A stretch of DNA of 64,000 bases from an uncultured Methanomethylovorans sp. Its GTDB lineage: Archaea > Halobacteriota > Methanosarcinia > Methanosarcinales > Methanosarcinaceae. Each line of letters begins with the position of its first letter. Positions within the stretch are counted from its first letter, which is position 1. A model generated the notes under the pieces. That model worked only from the letters and a program-made list of their open reading frames with translations. It made no database searches and had not been told where the DNA came from. Location: the NCBI RefSeq assembly GCF_963678545.1, contig NZ_OY782870.1:248001-312000 (forward strand). The letters are read 5' to 3'. Both the position numbers and the translations under genes were made by a program. Shown one piece after another: positions 34,902 to 44,568 of the stretch.

Positions 34902-36094
34902 GGAATATAGTCCCCGGGGCTTTTCAGAAAATCAAATGCAATAGAACTCAGTAATTGCACACCCTGTATCAGCACGTCTTCGTCGATATCAAAACTGCTG
35001 GAATGATTGATATCCTTAATATCTTTTTCCATATTTCTCGTCCCTAGGAAAAGGAACATACCTGGTACATGGCTTAAATAGTAAGCAAAATCTTCAGAAC
35101 CAAAGCTAGGAGAGGCATTATCCTCTACATGCATAAATAATCCCTTAAGCAGGCTACTAGCCGTTGCTGTGAACTTTGAATGGTTCATAAGTACAGGATA
35201 ACCATGAGATACCTCCAGCTCATAAAAAGGCACACTTTTAAAGCCTTCGCTTGCATATTCTTCCACAATAGAACTCAAGATTTCACCCAGAACATTCTCA
35301 ATAGTTATAGTATCCTTTTCATGAAAAGTCCTGAAGCTTCCAAATATCTGCACTTCATCCGGGATGATGTTAAAGCGAGTACCCCCCTTAACCATGCCAA
35401 AGCCAAAAACATGTTTTGAAGAATAAACTTGCATGCCAACTTCCTGCCCTGCCCTAGAAATAAAATCTGCGGCCATGCTGATGGGATTTATACAATACTC
35501 GGGTATAGAGACATGACCACCTTTTCCTATCAGCTTGATGCTGAAATCATTGGAACTTGCCATGAAAGGCCCTGGACAAAAACGCACATAACCTACGTCC
35601 ACATCCCCGAAAATGTGAAGGCCTACAATGGCATCAACGCCTTCAAGGCCTCCATTTTTAATAACCGTTTGTGCCCCACCAGGATATTGTTCCTCTGCAG
35701 GTTGAAAAATCAAACGTACTTTGCCAGAGAACTCATTTCTCCTCTCGTGAAGCAGGCGTGCCACACCCAATAATATAGCCATATGCCCGTCATGGCCGCA
35801 TGCATGCATAACTCCTTTGTGGCAGGAAATATATTCACTATTAGGAACTGTTTTTTCTTCGTCTATGGGTAGAGCATCCATATCAGAACGAATTGCAATA
35901 CACGGCCCTGGACCATTGCCCAGGAGATCTGCTATAACACCGGTACCTGCAATGGAACTGCTTTCCAGGCCAAACTCCTGGAGCGACTCCATTATCCTTT
36001 TTTGCGTCATATACTCATGGAAACTTAGTTCCGGATACCTGTGGAACTCACGCCTCTTTTCTATGATCCATTGTTCAAGGGAAGACAGGAACAT
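34898..36094 (-). CDS. M20-family amidohydrolase (N-acyl-amino acid hydrolase type)
   Basis: 398 aa from the ATG at 36094. Metal-binding motifs of the M20D group are present: IRSDMDALPI, MHACGHDGHMAILLG, QPAEEQYPGGAQ and the late SFGSEDFAYY; a central dimerisation domain contains GKGGHVSIPE. The family removes acyl groups from amino acids. The four-base overlap with the GNAT gene suggests a paired acylation/deacylation role (inference). Confidence 0.93.
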   Translation of the reverse strand: MFLSSLEQWIIEKRREFHRYPELSFHEYMTQKRIMESLQEFGLESSSIAGTGVIADLLGNGPGPCIAIRSDMDALPIDEEKTVPNSEYISCHKGVMHACGHDGHMAILLGVARLLHERRNEFSGKVRLIFQPAEEQYPGGAQTVIKNGGLEGVDAIVGLHIFGDVDVGYVRFCPGPFMASSNDFSIKLIGKGGHVSIPEYCINPISMAADFISRAGQEVGMQVYSSKHVFGFGMVKGGTRFNIIPDEVQIFGSFRTFHEKDTITIENVLGEILSSIVEEYASEGFKSVPFYELEVSHGYPVLMNHSKFTATASSLLKGLFMHVEDNASPSFGSEDFAYYLSHVPGMFLFLGTRNMEKDIKDINHSSSFDIDEDVLIQGVQLLSSIAFDFLKSPGDYIP

Positions 36095-36220
36095 CACCCG
36101 TAATATGCATTACATTTAGAAGCAGATTGCTCATAATGACTCATAACCATTTTGTTCGGACATAAGTCTGCAATATAATTATTACTAAGGAGACTTATTA
36201 CTTTTAGACCAATAGAATGG

Positions 36221-37174
36221 ATGATCAAAATGATAAAAACACGGCTCAGAGATTTCTTTATAACAAAAGAGGACTGGATATTTGCGGTTTCCGATTATTT
36301 TCATCCTCATGGTATACGCTCGACACTGAGATATGTACCCGATGAAACGGGAGAGCGGCAAATGAACGGAAAAAGATACCGTAAGTATGATTTCGATGAT
36401 TCTTTCGATTTTATGCGAAAACATCGGCCTGAATGGATAGAAGATGTACATGTTGTACCTGAAGACCAGGTGAAAAAGATACTTGCTCCCAATGAAGCCA
36501 TACAGCATCTTGAATCATCTGATAGCCGAATAGCTGCAATAGTAAATGTTCTCGAAAAAGCCGGAGTGCCAAAGTCCCACATGGGTGTTACAGGCTCTTT
36601 GTTGCCAGGGCTACAGAATGAAACCTCTGATGTGGATTTTGTAGTATATGGAAATTATTGGTTCATAGCCAGAGATGCTATTACTGAGGAAAAAAAGAAA
36701 GGTGGACCTATAGAAGATATAAACATAGAAATGTGGCAAAGGATATACAAAAAACGTATTCCTGAGATATCCTTTGAAGAGTTTGTGATCCATGAGAAAC
36801 GAAAAGGTAACAGAGGCATGGTAGAAGGCACATATTTCGATCTGCTTTTCGTGAGAGATTGGCAGCAAATAAAAGAGCCTTCAGCAAGAGGAGCAGATAT
36901 TGGAACCATGAAAATAGAAGCAAGAGTAACCAATGCAGACCTTGCTTTTGATAGCCCCGCTGTGTACAAGGTAGACCATCTTGAAATAGACCATGTGCTC
37001 TCCTACACTCATACATACGCAGGCCAGGCTTTGCCTGGAGAACTTATTGAAGCTCAAGGAGTAGTAGAAAAGATAGGCGAGAAAAAACGCCTTGTAGTAG
37101 GAACCTCTCGTGAGCCAAAGGGAGAATGGATACGTTCCCTTACATTGCTCGAAAAAGAAAAGAGGCAACAATAA
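36221..37174 (+). CDS. predicted nucleotidyltransferase (COG1665-like)
   Basis: 317 aa. The nucleotidyltransferase signature GS...DxD is visible in VTGSLLPGLQNETSDVDFVVYG (~127-148). An N-terminal domain (~1-110) and a C-terminal beta-rich domain (~235-315: IEARVTNADLAFDSPAVYKV, EAQGVVEKIGEKKRLVVG) surround it. Archaeal family with uncharacterised substrate. SD is weak; the second Met at codon 4 is an alternative start. Confidence 0.75.
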   Translation: MIKMIKTRLRDFFITKEDWIFAVSDYFHPHGIRSTLRYVPDETGERQMNGKRYRKYDFDDSFDFMRKHRPEWIEDVHVVPEDQVKKILAPNEAIQHLESSDSRIAAIVNVLEKAGVPKSHMGVTGSLLPGLQNETSDVDFVVYGNYWFIARDAITEEKKKGGPIEDINIEMWQRIYKKRIPEISFEEFVIHEKRKGNRGMVEGTYFDLLFVRDWQQIKEPSARGADIGTMKIEARVTNADLAFDSPAVYKVDHLEIDHVLSYTHTYAGQALPGELIEAQGVVEKIGEKKRLVVGTSREPKGEWIRSLTLLEKEKRQQ

Positions 37175-37206
37175 ACAAAGGAGATAATTGATCAGTTGGG
37201 GGATAT

Positions 37207-37521
37207 TTATCCTCCACCTGTCACCTGTCCTATATCAACAACCCTTTCAGGAATTTCTTGCCTTGCAAATTCAGCTTTGTCAACTTTGCCCTCTTCGCGT
37301 TCTATTTTCAACTTGACAGCATCTTCATCCGTGACCACCAGAGCTTCAACATTATAAAAGAGTCCAGTAGTATCCATCAGAACCCAAATAGCGTCTTCTT
37401 CCTGCTTAATTTCAAGTACTTTTCCTGCAGTGCCCGTATTCAGATACAGCACATATGAGCTAACAACAATGGGAGCTCCATTTATATCATGAGTTTGGAT
37501 AGAATCAGAACCTTCAGCCAT
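37207..37521 (-). CDS. DUF2098 family protein
   Basis: 104 aa from the ATG at 37521. Small SH3-like beta protein with the DUF2098 features (IVVSSYVLYLNTGTAGKVLEI, DAIWVLMDTTGLFYNVEALVV). It ends in QVTGGG. In methanogens this family often neighbours mptA, as here, where it directly follows it, hinting at a link with pterin synthesis; molecular role unknown. Confidence 0.8.
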   Translation of the reverse strand: MAEGSDSIQTHDINGAPIVVSSYVLYLNTGTAGKVLEIKQEEDAIWVLMDTTGLFYNVEALVVTDEDAVKLKIEREEGKVDKAEFARQEIPERVVDIGQVTGGG

Positions 37522-37578
37522 GTTACCACACTCTTTGAACAAAACAGATTCGTAGTCAGATTAACTGAAAAAAGGAAA

Positions 37579-38529
37579 TTAGTTCATAACTTCCTTGCGA
37601 AGTTCACCCAGAGTTGCGACCCTTTCAGCAAAGGCATTATGACGGTGAATACTTTCCTCATTGATCTGCTTTATAGTTACCACTGCACCGTCGGGAAGAT
37701 CATTGAACTCCTTGACAACATTATGAGCCATGGTACGCACGCAGTCTTCTACAAACTTAGGGTTCTTGTGAGCAGTCTGAACTACCATTGCCTCATCAGA
37801 ACGCTTCAGCAGTTCGAAAACGCTTGAACTCATCGATTTCTCTATGATAGCTATGACTTTTTCAAGAGATATGAAATCATCACTTGAAACTTCAATAGAG
37901 ATAATTCCTCTTCCTCTCTGATTATGCGTTGCCATGGGCACACGATGAAGGAATTCGGCAATTTTCCTGTTTTCCACACCTATTTCTTCAAGTTGTTTGC
38001 GGGCATTATCCGTCATGATCTCCTGGGCACAGGGACAAGCGGTCATTCCTACAACTTCTGCACCAATAAGTTTGGTGATACTTATAGATCCTGCATCTTC
38101 CCTGGTAGCTTTTGCTTCAGCAAAGATCTCAACTACTTCCTGGCATTCCATTTTAGTGGCAGGAGACTCCCTTTTAATAACGTACTCACTCTTAAGGTGC
38201 ACTTCTGCTCTTGTAGCATATTCATGCCTCTCAAGCAAGTTAAGAGCAACATCACTACATAGCTGTTCGATCTCATAAACAGGCATGTTAACTGCTTTTT
38301 CCAAAACTTCGTCAACTGCCTCGAAATTACGAGAAAGATTTGCCCCTTTTCGGTCAGAGGGCAAATCAACAAAAATATCAAATGTAGAGATCAGCATAAC
38401 GGGGCGCTTATCATTTCTTTTGACAGCAACCAGTTTTTTAACGTTCGTTACACCTACACGAGTGAGGTTGATAGGTATTTTGGGCTTATTAGCCTGTATA
38501 TCTGGCAATATGACAGTGGAAAGTTCCAT
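37579..38529 (-). CDS. mptA: GTP cyclohydrolase MptA (FolE2 family)
   Basis: 316 aa from the ATG at 38529 (GAGGTAATG just upstream). Converts GTP to 7,8-dihydroneopterin 2',3'-cyclic phosphate, first step of methanopterin synthesis. Key features: [12 protein letters not shown] with the metal-binding Cys, [11 protein letters not shown] with the His, and [13 protein letters not shown]. The Fe(II)-dependent archaeal form is expected. The gene runs into the DUF2098 gene 57 bp later. Confidence 0.95.
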   Translation of the reverse strand: MELSTVILPDIQANKPKIPINLTRVGVTNVKKLVAVKRNDKRPVMLISTFDIFVDLPSDRKGANLSRNFEAVDEVLEKAVNMPVYEIEQLCSDVALNLLERHEYATRAEVHLKSEYVIKRESPATKMECQEVVEIFAEAKATREDAGSISITKLIGAEVVGMTACPCAQEIMTDNARKQLEEIGVENRKIAEFLHRVPMATHNQRGRGIISIEVSSDDFISLEKVIAIIEKSMSSSVFELLKRSDEAMVVQTAHKNPKFVEDCVRTMAHNVVKEFNDLPDGAVVTIKQINEESIHRHNAFAERVATLGELRKEVMN

Positions 38530-38742
38530 AACATTACCTCTAAGAACAAATCGCATTCATGTAAAAGTCAGATGAACCCGTTTTTATATGTACTTGCAGG
38601 AAATGAGTTCATCACATGTAAATGTTGTGTTACACAGGGGATACATTAAAATATTTAAACAGCGATATATTTTTCAAAGGATTATGAGTACGCCCGATAA
38701 TCCAACTGGTACAAACCAGAATCGAAAGGCAACATTGAAAGA

Positions 38743-38755
38743 AAAATATATATAC
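38743..38755 (+). promoter_or_regulatory. predicted TATA box of the MC1 gene
   Basis: AAAAATATATATA, about 60 bp before the ATG, a strong archaeal promoter as expected for an abundant chromatin protein. Confidence 0.5.
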
Positions 38756-38813
38756 TAGATGTGCAGAATAGGATTATCAAGTAAAAATCACATGCAAGCT
38801 ATGAGGTGACATG

Positions 38814-39104
38814 ATGGTTGAAACAAGGAACTTTGTACTGAGAGATAAGAATGGAAATGAGCACGGTGTATTTACCGGGAAACAGCCACGTCAGGCAGCA
38901 TTAAAGGTTGCAAACCGCGGAAAAGGAACAAAAGCAAAGCCAGAGACTATAAAGCTCCGTGAAAGGGGCACAAAGAAGATCCACGTCTTTAAAGGCTGGA
39001 GAGAAAATGTAGCGGCACCAAAGAACAAGCCAGATTGGATGCCCGATAAGATTAGCAAGCCTTTTGTAAAAAAGGTAGGCATTGAGAAACTCGATAAGAT
39101 TTAA
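38814..39104 (+). CDS. archaeal chromosomal protein MC1
   Basis: 96-residue DNA-bending chromatin protein of Methanosarcinales. The sequence ETRNFVLRDKNGNEHGVFTGKQPRQAALKVANRG is a near match to known MC1, and the PDWMPDKISKPFVKK C-terminus is complete. Two ATGs stand in tandem at 38811 and 38814; GAGGTGA fits the second better, and it aligns with the mature start. Conserved aromatic residues of the DNA arm (KIHVFKGW) are kept. Confidence 0.97.
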   Translation: MVETRNFVLRDKNGNEHGVFTGKQPRQAALKVANRGKGTKAKPETIKLRERGTKKIHVFKGWRENVAAPKNKPDWMPDKISKPFVKKVGIEKLDKI

Positions 39105-39129
39105 ATATTACATAAATTACTTACTTTTT

Positions 39130-39151
39130 GGTTACCAGGCGTTCTGGTACC
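39130..39151 (+). terminator. terminator hairpin after MC1
   Basis: TACCAG (39133-39138), loop GCGTT, CTGGTA (39144-39149), extended by GG/CC around one bulge, followed by a T-rich run. Confidence 0.6.
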
Positions 39152-39259
39152 ATTCTCTTTTAACACATCTTTTTGTGGCCCAATAAAGATAATATATTGG
39201 GATCAATACTAATACTGATACCTTTTATTGATTATCAAATCACCAGATGAGGGTGGACC

Positions 39260-40156
39260 ATGACACTGAAAAGAGAGAACATATTGATAGAAGCCCTTCC
39301 TTACATAAGGAAGTTCCACAATGCCATAATGGTTATCAAAGTCGGTGGCCATGCCATGGTTGATAAACAGATAATGAGCGACATCATTGAAGATATCGTG
39401 TTACTGAAGTTTGTGGGCATACATCCGATAATAGTTCATGGCGGGGGACCAGAGATCACTGAGAAAATGAACCGCATGGGAAAGAAGCCAAAATTTGTGG
39501 GAGGATTGCGCATCACAGATGATGAAACCCTTGAAATTGCACGCATGGTATTGGTAGGGAACATAAATACTGACATCGTATCCCTTATTGGCAAACATGG
39601 GGGAAAGGGAATTGGTCTTTCCGGTAAAGATGGTAAACTCATCGTGGCAAAGAAGCTACCTGCACAAAAGGTTATGATAGAGGATAAGGAACAGGAAGTA
39701 GACTTAGGATGGGTGGGAGAGACCGAGATAATAAATACCGAGATCCTAGAAATTGTCACCAAACATGGATACATACCCGTGATATCCCCTATTGCTATTG
39801 ATTCCAGTGGGAGAGGACTGAACATAAATGCAGATACAGTAGCTGGAGACATCGCTGCAGCATTGAAAGCCCATAAACTTATTCTCATGACAGACGTACC
39901 TGGAATCCTGAGGAATATCGAAGATAAATCTTCCCGCATTTCCAGAGTGAAACTAGAAGATGTGGAGAAACTGGTGAAAGAAGGTATTATTTCAGGTGGT
40001 ATGGTCCCGAAGTTAAGAGGTGCGGTGACTGCTGTAGAAAGTGGTGTGCAAAGAGTGCATATAATAGATGGAAGCGTATCTCACTCAATCCTGCTGGAGC
40101 TATTCACCAATACAGGTATAGGAACAATGGTTTACAGAGGCGAGGAAGAGGAGTGA
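39260..40156 (+). CDS. argB: acetylglutamate kinase
   Basis: 298 aa. Phosphorylates N-acetylglutamate in arginine synthesis. Motifs: VIKVGGHAM (phosphate-binding Lys), VHGGGPEIT, KFVGGLRITD, LNINADTVAGDIAAAL, GGMVPKLRGA. The N-terminal helix (~1-20) is the form linked to hexameric, arginine-inhibited enzymes. The stop codon is part of a hairpin shared with the convergent gene. Confidence 0.97.
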   Translation: MTLKRENILIEALPYIRKFHNAIMVIKVGGHAMVDKQIMSDIIEDIVLLKFVGIHPIIVHGGGPEITEKMNRMGKKPKFVGGLRITDDETLEIARMVLVGNINTDIVSLIGKHGGKGIGLSGKDGKLIVAKKLPAQKVMIEDKEQEVDLGWVGETEIINTEILEIVTKHGYIPVISPIAIDSSGRGLNINADTVAGDIAAALKAHKLILMTDVPGILRNIEDKSSRISRVKLEDVEKLVKEGIISGGMVPKLRGAVTAVESGVQRVHIIDGSVSHSILLELFTNTGIGTMVYRGEEEE

Positions 40157-40167
40157 GAGATCACTCC
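40150..40167. terminator. hairpin containing both stop codons of convergent argB and RaSEA genes
   Basis: GGAGTGA-GAGA-TCACTCC: 7-bp perfect stem with a GNRA-type tetraloop on the plus strand. The TGA of argB (40154-40156) and the TGA of the minus-strand gene (40161-40163) are mirror images in the two arms. Only 4 bp separate the genes. Confidence 0.5.
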
Positions 40168-41201
40168 AAAACAGGCGAGCCAAAACTTACATCATCCAGA
40201 ACCAGCACCTTTTCCCACAAATGCTTGCAATCGCATTCCAAACCCTCAAGATCCCTCAAATTCTGGCTTAATGAGAAAGCTCGTATGGCATCTGCGACCT
40301 GTCCACTGCATTCCCTACAATTTCGTGGTCCCCTTTTGGCACCTGCACCGACAGGATCAGAAGTAATAGTAAGATGAGGGAACTCCTGTTTTGTCCTTTT
40401 AAGGATCTCCACAATGCTCCACAGCCATGGAGGACGATATTCTCCCCACTCCCATAGATACTCTATCAGTGTACCCTTTTGCACATTGCATAGATTGATG
40501 GAGATCACACTGGAATATGCAGAAGCTTCTTTCACAGAATTGACAATATCCTCTAATGCCTGTTTTTCTGAGATAAAAGGGGGTTTTAGCAGTAGATAAG
40601 TCTTTACTGCTACACCATTTGCTTTTGCAGAATCTGCCGCATTAGTAAAATCCCTGAAAGTAAAACCTTTGTTAATGGAATGTTTTCTGATGAGGTCTGA
40701 ACTGGTCTCCAGACCTATAGCCACCTCAAACAAAGTGCCCTTAAGATGAGCAAGGCAGAATTTCATAGATTTCTCTGTCAGAAACTCCGGCCTAGATTCC
40801 ACTACTACTTTAAAGACACGGCTGTCTTCTTCCAGAAGGGATAATATCTTTGAGCAGGCATCTGCAGGCACTTCTTTCTCATCAAGGAAACTGCCTGAGG
40901 TAAAGATCTTGACCATAAACCTGTCAAACTTGGAAGCCTTGACCATAGCTTTCTGGAACTGGGCAACAAGATCGTCCGCAGAAGGAGATGTATGAGCACT
41001 GTCATACACGTAACCGCACATGGTACAGCCTCCAACCTTACCCCACCAGCAACCTGCAGTTCGGAAAATCATGGTTAGAGTATTTTCCACATTGCCACCT
41101 ACATGATCCTTACCGGTCCATACGGCAGATGGCATATCCAGAGGAGTCGGTTTGATCCGCTGCCTCTGACGTATCTCAAGAACTGTAGTATTCAGTGTCA
41201 T
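40161..41201 (-). CDS. archaeosine biosynthesis radical SAM protein RaSEA
   Basis: 346 aa of the COG1244 group. The radical SAM cluster site is seen as TAGCWWGKVGGCTMCGY (Cys-rich motif with wider first spacing), followed by FTSGSFLDEKEV, VVVESRPEFL and a C-terminal NCRECSG/LECDC cysteine pair. RaSEA works with ArcS to convert lysine-modified preQ0 in tRNA position 15 to archaeosine. It lies immediately after guaAB (no gap), head-to-tail. Confidence 0.9.
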   Translation of the reverse strand: MTLNTTVLEIRQRQRIKPTPLDMPSAVWTGKDHVGGNVENTLTMIFRTAGCWWGKVGGCTMCGYVYDSAHTSPSADDLVAQFQKAMVKASKFDRFMVKIFTSGSFLDEKEVPADACSKILSLLEEDSRVFKVVVESRPEFLTEKSMKFCLAHLKGTLFEVAIGLETSSDLIRKHSINKGFTFRDFTNAADSAKANGVAVKTYLLLKPPFISEKQALEDIVNSVKEASAYSSVISINLCNVQKGTLIEYLWEWGEYRPPWLWSIVEILKRTKQEFPHLTITSDPVGAGAKRGPRNCRECSGQVADAIRAFSLSQNLRDLEGLECDCKHLWEKVLVLDDVSFGSPVLE

Positions 41202-42116
41202 TTACTCAAACTCGATGGTTGCAGGGGGTTTCGGAGATATATCATAGACAACTCTGGCAACTGAAGGGATCTCGCCCGTAATGCGCGACTCAATGCGCTT
41301 CAGCACATCCCAAGGCAATTCCATGGCCTCTGCAGTCATGCCATCCCGGGAACCGACAGCACGCACTGCAACTATCCAGCCATGTACCCTCTGATCACCT
41401 TTAACACCAGTGCCCTTTCCTACTATAGCTGCAAAGGTCTGCCATGGATGGAACCTTTCCAAGAGTTCTTCTTCTACGATAGCATTTGCTTCTCTGACTG
41501 CCTCGACTTTTTCCTCGGTGACCTCACCTACTATGCGTACAGAAAGCCCTGGGCCAGGGAATGGCATCCTTTCGGATATCTCATGAGGCAGACCAACTGC
41601 TCTGGCAACCTCTCGCACTTCATCTTTATAAAGGTCCTCCAGAGGTTCTACAATAGATTTGAAATCCATCACTGAAGGCAGACCGCCTACATTATGATGG
41701 GATTTTATACCTCCTTCGGATTCTATCCTGTCGGGATATATTGTTCCCTGAATAAGAAACTCTGCTTTAAGCAGACGTGCCTCTTCTTCAAATACCCTGA
41801 TAAATGTTTCACCGACAGCTTTACGCTTCAGTTCAGGATCGTCCATACCTTTAAGAGCTCCCGAAAAACGCTCACTTGCATCTACGACCTGTAAGTTCAT
41901 ATCAGAGAAAATCTCCTTAATCCTCTGCGTCTCGCCTTTACGCATGAGCCCTGTATCAATATAAATGGGAAATAACAGGTCACCTATTGCACGATGTGCA
42001 AGCACAGCGCAAACAGAGCTGTCAACACCACCAGAAAGTGCTATAATAGCAGGGCCAGAGATCTGTTTCTTTATTTTCTCTATACTCTGAGGAATGAATC
42101 TGTCAACTTTAACCAT
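41202..42116 (-). CDS. guaAB: GMP synthase, ATP-pyrophosphatase subunit
   Basis: 304 aa. Amidates XMP with ammonia from the separate glutaminase subunit (57759-58328). P-loop [14 protein letters not shown], then [27 protein letters not shown] and the dimerisation C-terminus [12 protein letters not shown]. Splitting into two genes is standard in archaea. Confidence 0.96.
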   Translation of the reverse strand: MVKVDRFIPQSIEKIKKQISGPAIIALSGGVDSSVCAVLAHRAIGDLLFPIYIDTGLMRKGETQRIKEIFSDMNLQVVDASERFSGALKGMDDPELKRKAVGETFIRVFEEEARLLKAEFLIQGTIYPDRIESEGGIKSHHNVGGLPSVMDFKSIVEPLEDLYKDEVREVARAVGLPHEISERMPFPGPGLSVRIVGEVTEEKVEAVREANAIVEEELLERFHPWQTFAAIVGKGTGVKGDQRVHGWIVAVRAVGSRDGMTAEAMELPWDVLKRIESRITGEIPSVARVVYDISPKPPATIEFE

Positions 42117-42302
42117 GGGATTTCTCCATATATTACATATTGATGATCGTAATAGGAATAAGTTCAGTGATTTGACCGGATTATTACATATATATGATTT
42201 AATGCTGTCGATGTGATATTTAAATTATTGTGGAGTGAAAACTTAAATAACAAAAATCGTCACCACCTATAGTTATATACAGTCACTGTTAACTCTAAAG
42301 CG

Positions 42303-44369
42303 ATGCGCCGGACATTAAGCAAATACTTCGGATATGATACATTCAGACCTCTGCAGGAAGATATCATCAAAGATGTCCTTGCAGGAAAAGATGTTTTTGT
42401 GTTGATGCCCACTGGAGGGGGAAAATCACTTTGTTATCAGATACCGGCACTTCTGATGGATGGCGTGACCGTGGTAGTATCACCACTCATTTCTCTTATG
42501 AAAGACCAGGTGGACACACTCAGAGCCAATGGGGTCGAAGCTGCATACCTTAATAGTACATTAAGTTACAAGGAAAGTGACCAAATCAAGCAGAAACTGG
42601 AAAAAAACCTTATTAAATTACTGTACGTTGCTCCTGAAAGGCTTACCTTGTCCAGCACATTAGCCCTGTTTGACAAAATAAAAGTGAACTTGTTCGCCAT
42701 AGATGAAAGCCATTGCATTTCAGAATGGGGACATGATTTCAGACCGGAATATAGGAAACTTAGTATCCTTAAAAGAAAATATCCGCATATTCCTATCATA
42801 GCTCTCACAGCAACAGCTACTCCCAAGGTGCAGGAAGACACAATATCCCAGTTACACATTAAGGATTGTAATATATACATAGCCAGTTTCAACCGTAAAA
42901 ATCTGCTTTATCAGGTAAGGCCAAAGAAAGATACCTATGAACAGGTAGTGCAATTCCTGAGGGACAGAAAAGATAAAAGCGGGATAATATATTGCCAGAG
43001 CCGCAAAACCGTAGATGAACTGACTGGAAAACTGCGTAAAAGTGGATTCAATGCCCTGCCTTATCACGCAGGACTTTCTGATGCTGCAAGGAGTAGAAAT
43101 CAAGACATTTTCATAAAAGATGACGTTGAGATTATTGTTGCAACCATAGCTTTTGGCATGGGGATAGACAAACCCAACGTACGTTTTGTGATTCACTACG
43201 ACCTTCCGCGCAATCTTGAGAGCTATTACCAAGAAACCGGCAGAGGTGGTAGAGATGGCCTTGAATGTGAATGTATACTATTTTTTAGTCGTGGTGACAA
43301 ATACAAGATAGATTATTTCATCGACCAGATGGAGAAAAACGAAGAAAGAGAAGCTTCCAGGTCAAAACTTAAAGAGGTGATGGACTATTGCCAGAGCACA
43401 GTATGCAGACGAAAGGTGTTGCTACAGTATTTTGGCGAAGAACTTAAGGAAGAGAACTGTGGCGGATGCGACGTATGCCTGAATCCTGTGAAAAGAACCG
43501 ATGCTACGGAAGAAGCAAAGCTGCTTATCAAATGCGTGAAAGAAGTAGGTCAAAGATATGGTATCACGCATGTAACAGAGATACTAACCGGATCAAATAG
43601 CAAAAAGATCATCGAAAAAGGGCATCACCGACTGGGCAGCTATGGAACTGGAACATACCTCCAAAAGGACAAGTGGGCAGATATTGCAAGAGAGCTTGTT
43701 TATCAGAAAATACTGAAACTTGAAGGTTCCAGATACCCTTTACTCAAACTCGATGAAGGCAGTGAACAGGTAATTGCAGGGAACAGAACTGTAGAGAGCA
43801 CGCAGTTAGCACCGAATAAGGATTCTCTGCTCAAATCAGATAAACAAACAACAAGAGATAAATTGAAAGTAGCTGCGAAGAGTGAGTTACCACTCTCAAA
43901 AGAGACAGAAGCTGACTATAAAACAAAGAAACAGATTGGAAAAAGCAACAAGATCGATTCTGAACTGTTCTCTAGGTTAAAGGACCTGCGCAAAAAGATA
44001 GCTAACAAAGAAAAAGTTCCCCCGTACATTGTTTTTGCAGATACAAGCCTGAAACAGATGGCAACCCAAATGCCCCTTAATGAAAAAGAATTACTTGAAA
44101 TCACAGGCGTAGGAGAATACAAACTCAAGAAATATGGAGACATATTTTTGACGGAAATAAGGGATCATCTGCATGATACCCCAAAACATGACAGGGAAAA
44201 GAATGAACAAAAAGTTGGAACTGGAGATGATAAGAAAGAAAAAGTAATCCAGTGCATTATCAGCCTGCGGGAAGAGTTCATCAAGCTGACTAAAGAACAA
44301 TTAGAAACAGAAGTCTCTGATGAATATATCGAAAAAATCTGGTCAGAGATCCTGCCTAATAAAAAATAA
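42303..44369 (+). CDS. recQ: RecQ-family DNA helicase
   Basis: 688 aa. Helicase motifs: I MPTGGGKSLCYQIPAL, II AIDESHCISEWGHDFRP (DESH box plus aromatic loop), III LTATATP, IV GIIYCQSRK, V IVATIAFGMGIDKPNVRFVIH, VI YYQETGRGGRDG. The Zn-binding RecQ-Ct follows (CRRKVLLQYFGE...CGGCDVC, ~365-395), a winged helix, a low-complexity linker (~500-560) and an HRDC domain (~565-625, PPYIVFADTSLKQMA). The C-terminal ~60 residues are extra. A TATA-like GTTATATAC at 42272-42280 lies only ~22 bp before the ATG, so the mRNA may be leaderless. The bacterial-type RecQ layout suggests old transfer from bacteria. Confidence 0.94.
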   Translation: MRRTLSKYFGYDTFRPLQEDIIKDVLAGKDVFVLMPTGGGKSLCYQIPALLMDGVTVVVSPLISLMKDQVDTLRANGVEAAYLNSTLSYKESDQIKQKLEKNLIKLLYVAPERLTLSSTLALFDKIKVNLFAIDESHCISEWGHDFRPEYRKLSILKRKYPHIPIIALTATATPKVQEDTISQLHIKDCNIYIASFNRKNLLYQVRPKKDTYEQVVQFLRDRKDKSGIIYCQSRKTVDELTGKLRKSGFNALPYHAGLSDAARSRNQDIFIKDDVEIIVATIAFGMGIDKPNVRFVIHYDLPRNLESYYQETGRGGRDGLECECILFFSRGDKYKIDYFIDQMEKNEEREASRSKLKEVMDYCQSTVCRRKVLLQYFGEELKEENCGGCDVCLNPVKRTDATEEAKLLIKCVKEVGQRYGITHVTEILTGSNSKKIIEKGHHRLGSYGTGTYLQKDKWADIARELVYQKILKLEGSRYPLLKLDEGSEQVIAGNRTVESTQLAPNKDSLLKSDKQTTRDKLKVAAKSELPLSKETEADYKTKKQIGKSNKIDSELFSRLKDLRKKIANKEKVPPYIVFADTSLKQMATQMPLNEKELLEITGVGEYKLKKYGDIFLTEIRDHLHDTPKHDREKNEQKVGTGDDKKEKVIQCIISLREEFIKLTKEQLETEVSDEYIEKIWSEILPNKK

Positions 44370-44387
44370 CCTGGAAATTGGAAAAAT

Positions 44388-44516
44388 TTACTCACACGTA
44401 TCCAGCAGATGCCGTTTTCCATGTCCCCGTCTGTCACCTGGATGGATAGGATTTACCTTGGCGGTCTCTGGTTTGCCCTTGTCTTGCTTTTCCTCTTTAG
44501 CGTCATTTTTTCCCAA
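44388..44516 (-). CDS. 42-residue basic small protein (TTG start)
   Basis: A frame beginning at TTG (44514-44516) with a perfect GGAGG 8 bp upstream: GKNDAKEEKQDKGKPETAKVN..., rich in Lys/Glu, ending in a His/Arg-rich segment (HPGDRRGHGKRHLLDTC). An ATG six bases upstream is in another frame and stops after six codons. It lies between convergent recQ and a prepilin peptidase, with no overlap. No family recognised; the ribosome site and amino acid make-up support translation. Confidence 0.5.
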   Translation of the reverse strand: MGKNDAKEEKQDKGKPETAKVNPIHPGDRRGHGKRHLLDTCE

Positions 44517-44568
44517 TTGACATACCTCCATAAAAAGATATATGGAGCCAGTTACTAAAAATTACCGG

